A DNA stretch of 6,153 bases from Clostridia bacterium (GTDB lineage Bacteria; Bacillota; Clostridia; RGIG8785): assembly GCA_017620795.1 (NCBI GenBank), contig JAGAUM010000009.1:1-6153 (forward strand), written 5' to 3'. Positions 6,153 to 6,153 of the stretch are shown in pieces (position 1 is the stretch's first letter; each line of letters opens with the position of its first letter). The position numbers and the translations under genes were made by a program. The notes below the pieces were generated by a model. That model saw only the letters and a program-made list of their open reading frames with translations. It had not been told where the DNA came from and ran no database searches.

Positions 6153-6153
6153 C

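Overview
The window looks like chromosomal DNA from a Gram-positive Firmicute of the Clostridia type. The reasons are strong AGGAGG-type ribosome binding sites, a sigma-A-like extended -10 promoter, tightly packed same-strand genes, a cell-wall amidase with a 'copper amine oxidase N-terminal-like' domain (common in Clostridia and Paenibacillus relatives), and a Bacillus-type NagA metal site. The species cannot be named from sequence alone.

Positions 8-5026 hold what appears to be one plus-strand operon: a promoter (8-36), ruvC, ruvA, ruvB, an exported N-acetylmuramoyl-L-alanine amidase, and nagA. Gaps between genes are 3, 12 and 18 nt, then a 4-nt ATGA overlap, with no terminator between any of them. 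The first three genes encode the complete RuvABC Holliday-junction branch-migration and resolution machine, and all key catalytic residues are present. The last two concern the cell wall: the amidase cuts the peptide stem from peptidoglycan outside the membrane, and NagA deacetylates GlcNAc-6-phosphate in the cytosol, a step in amino-sugar recycling.

Positions 5027-5121 are a short convergent intergenic region with a strong bidirectional hairpin terminator. Positions 5122-6105 (minus strand) encode a zinc-less medium-chain NAD(P)H:quinone oxidoreductase of the PIG3 type. This gene is visibly more AT-rich and favours the AGA arginine codon, unlike the operon, so the intergenic region may be a junction between segments of different history. 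A possible C-terminal end of another minus-strand gene lies at the right edge, overlapping the oxidoreductase start by one base.

I found no CRISPR array, insertion sequence, tRNA, rRNA, riboswitch or defence system. All full-length genes belong to known families. The points most worth a second look are the coupling of recombination and cell-wall genes, the amidase domain layout, the nagA ribosome binding site written as a poly-glutamate tail, and the compositional break.
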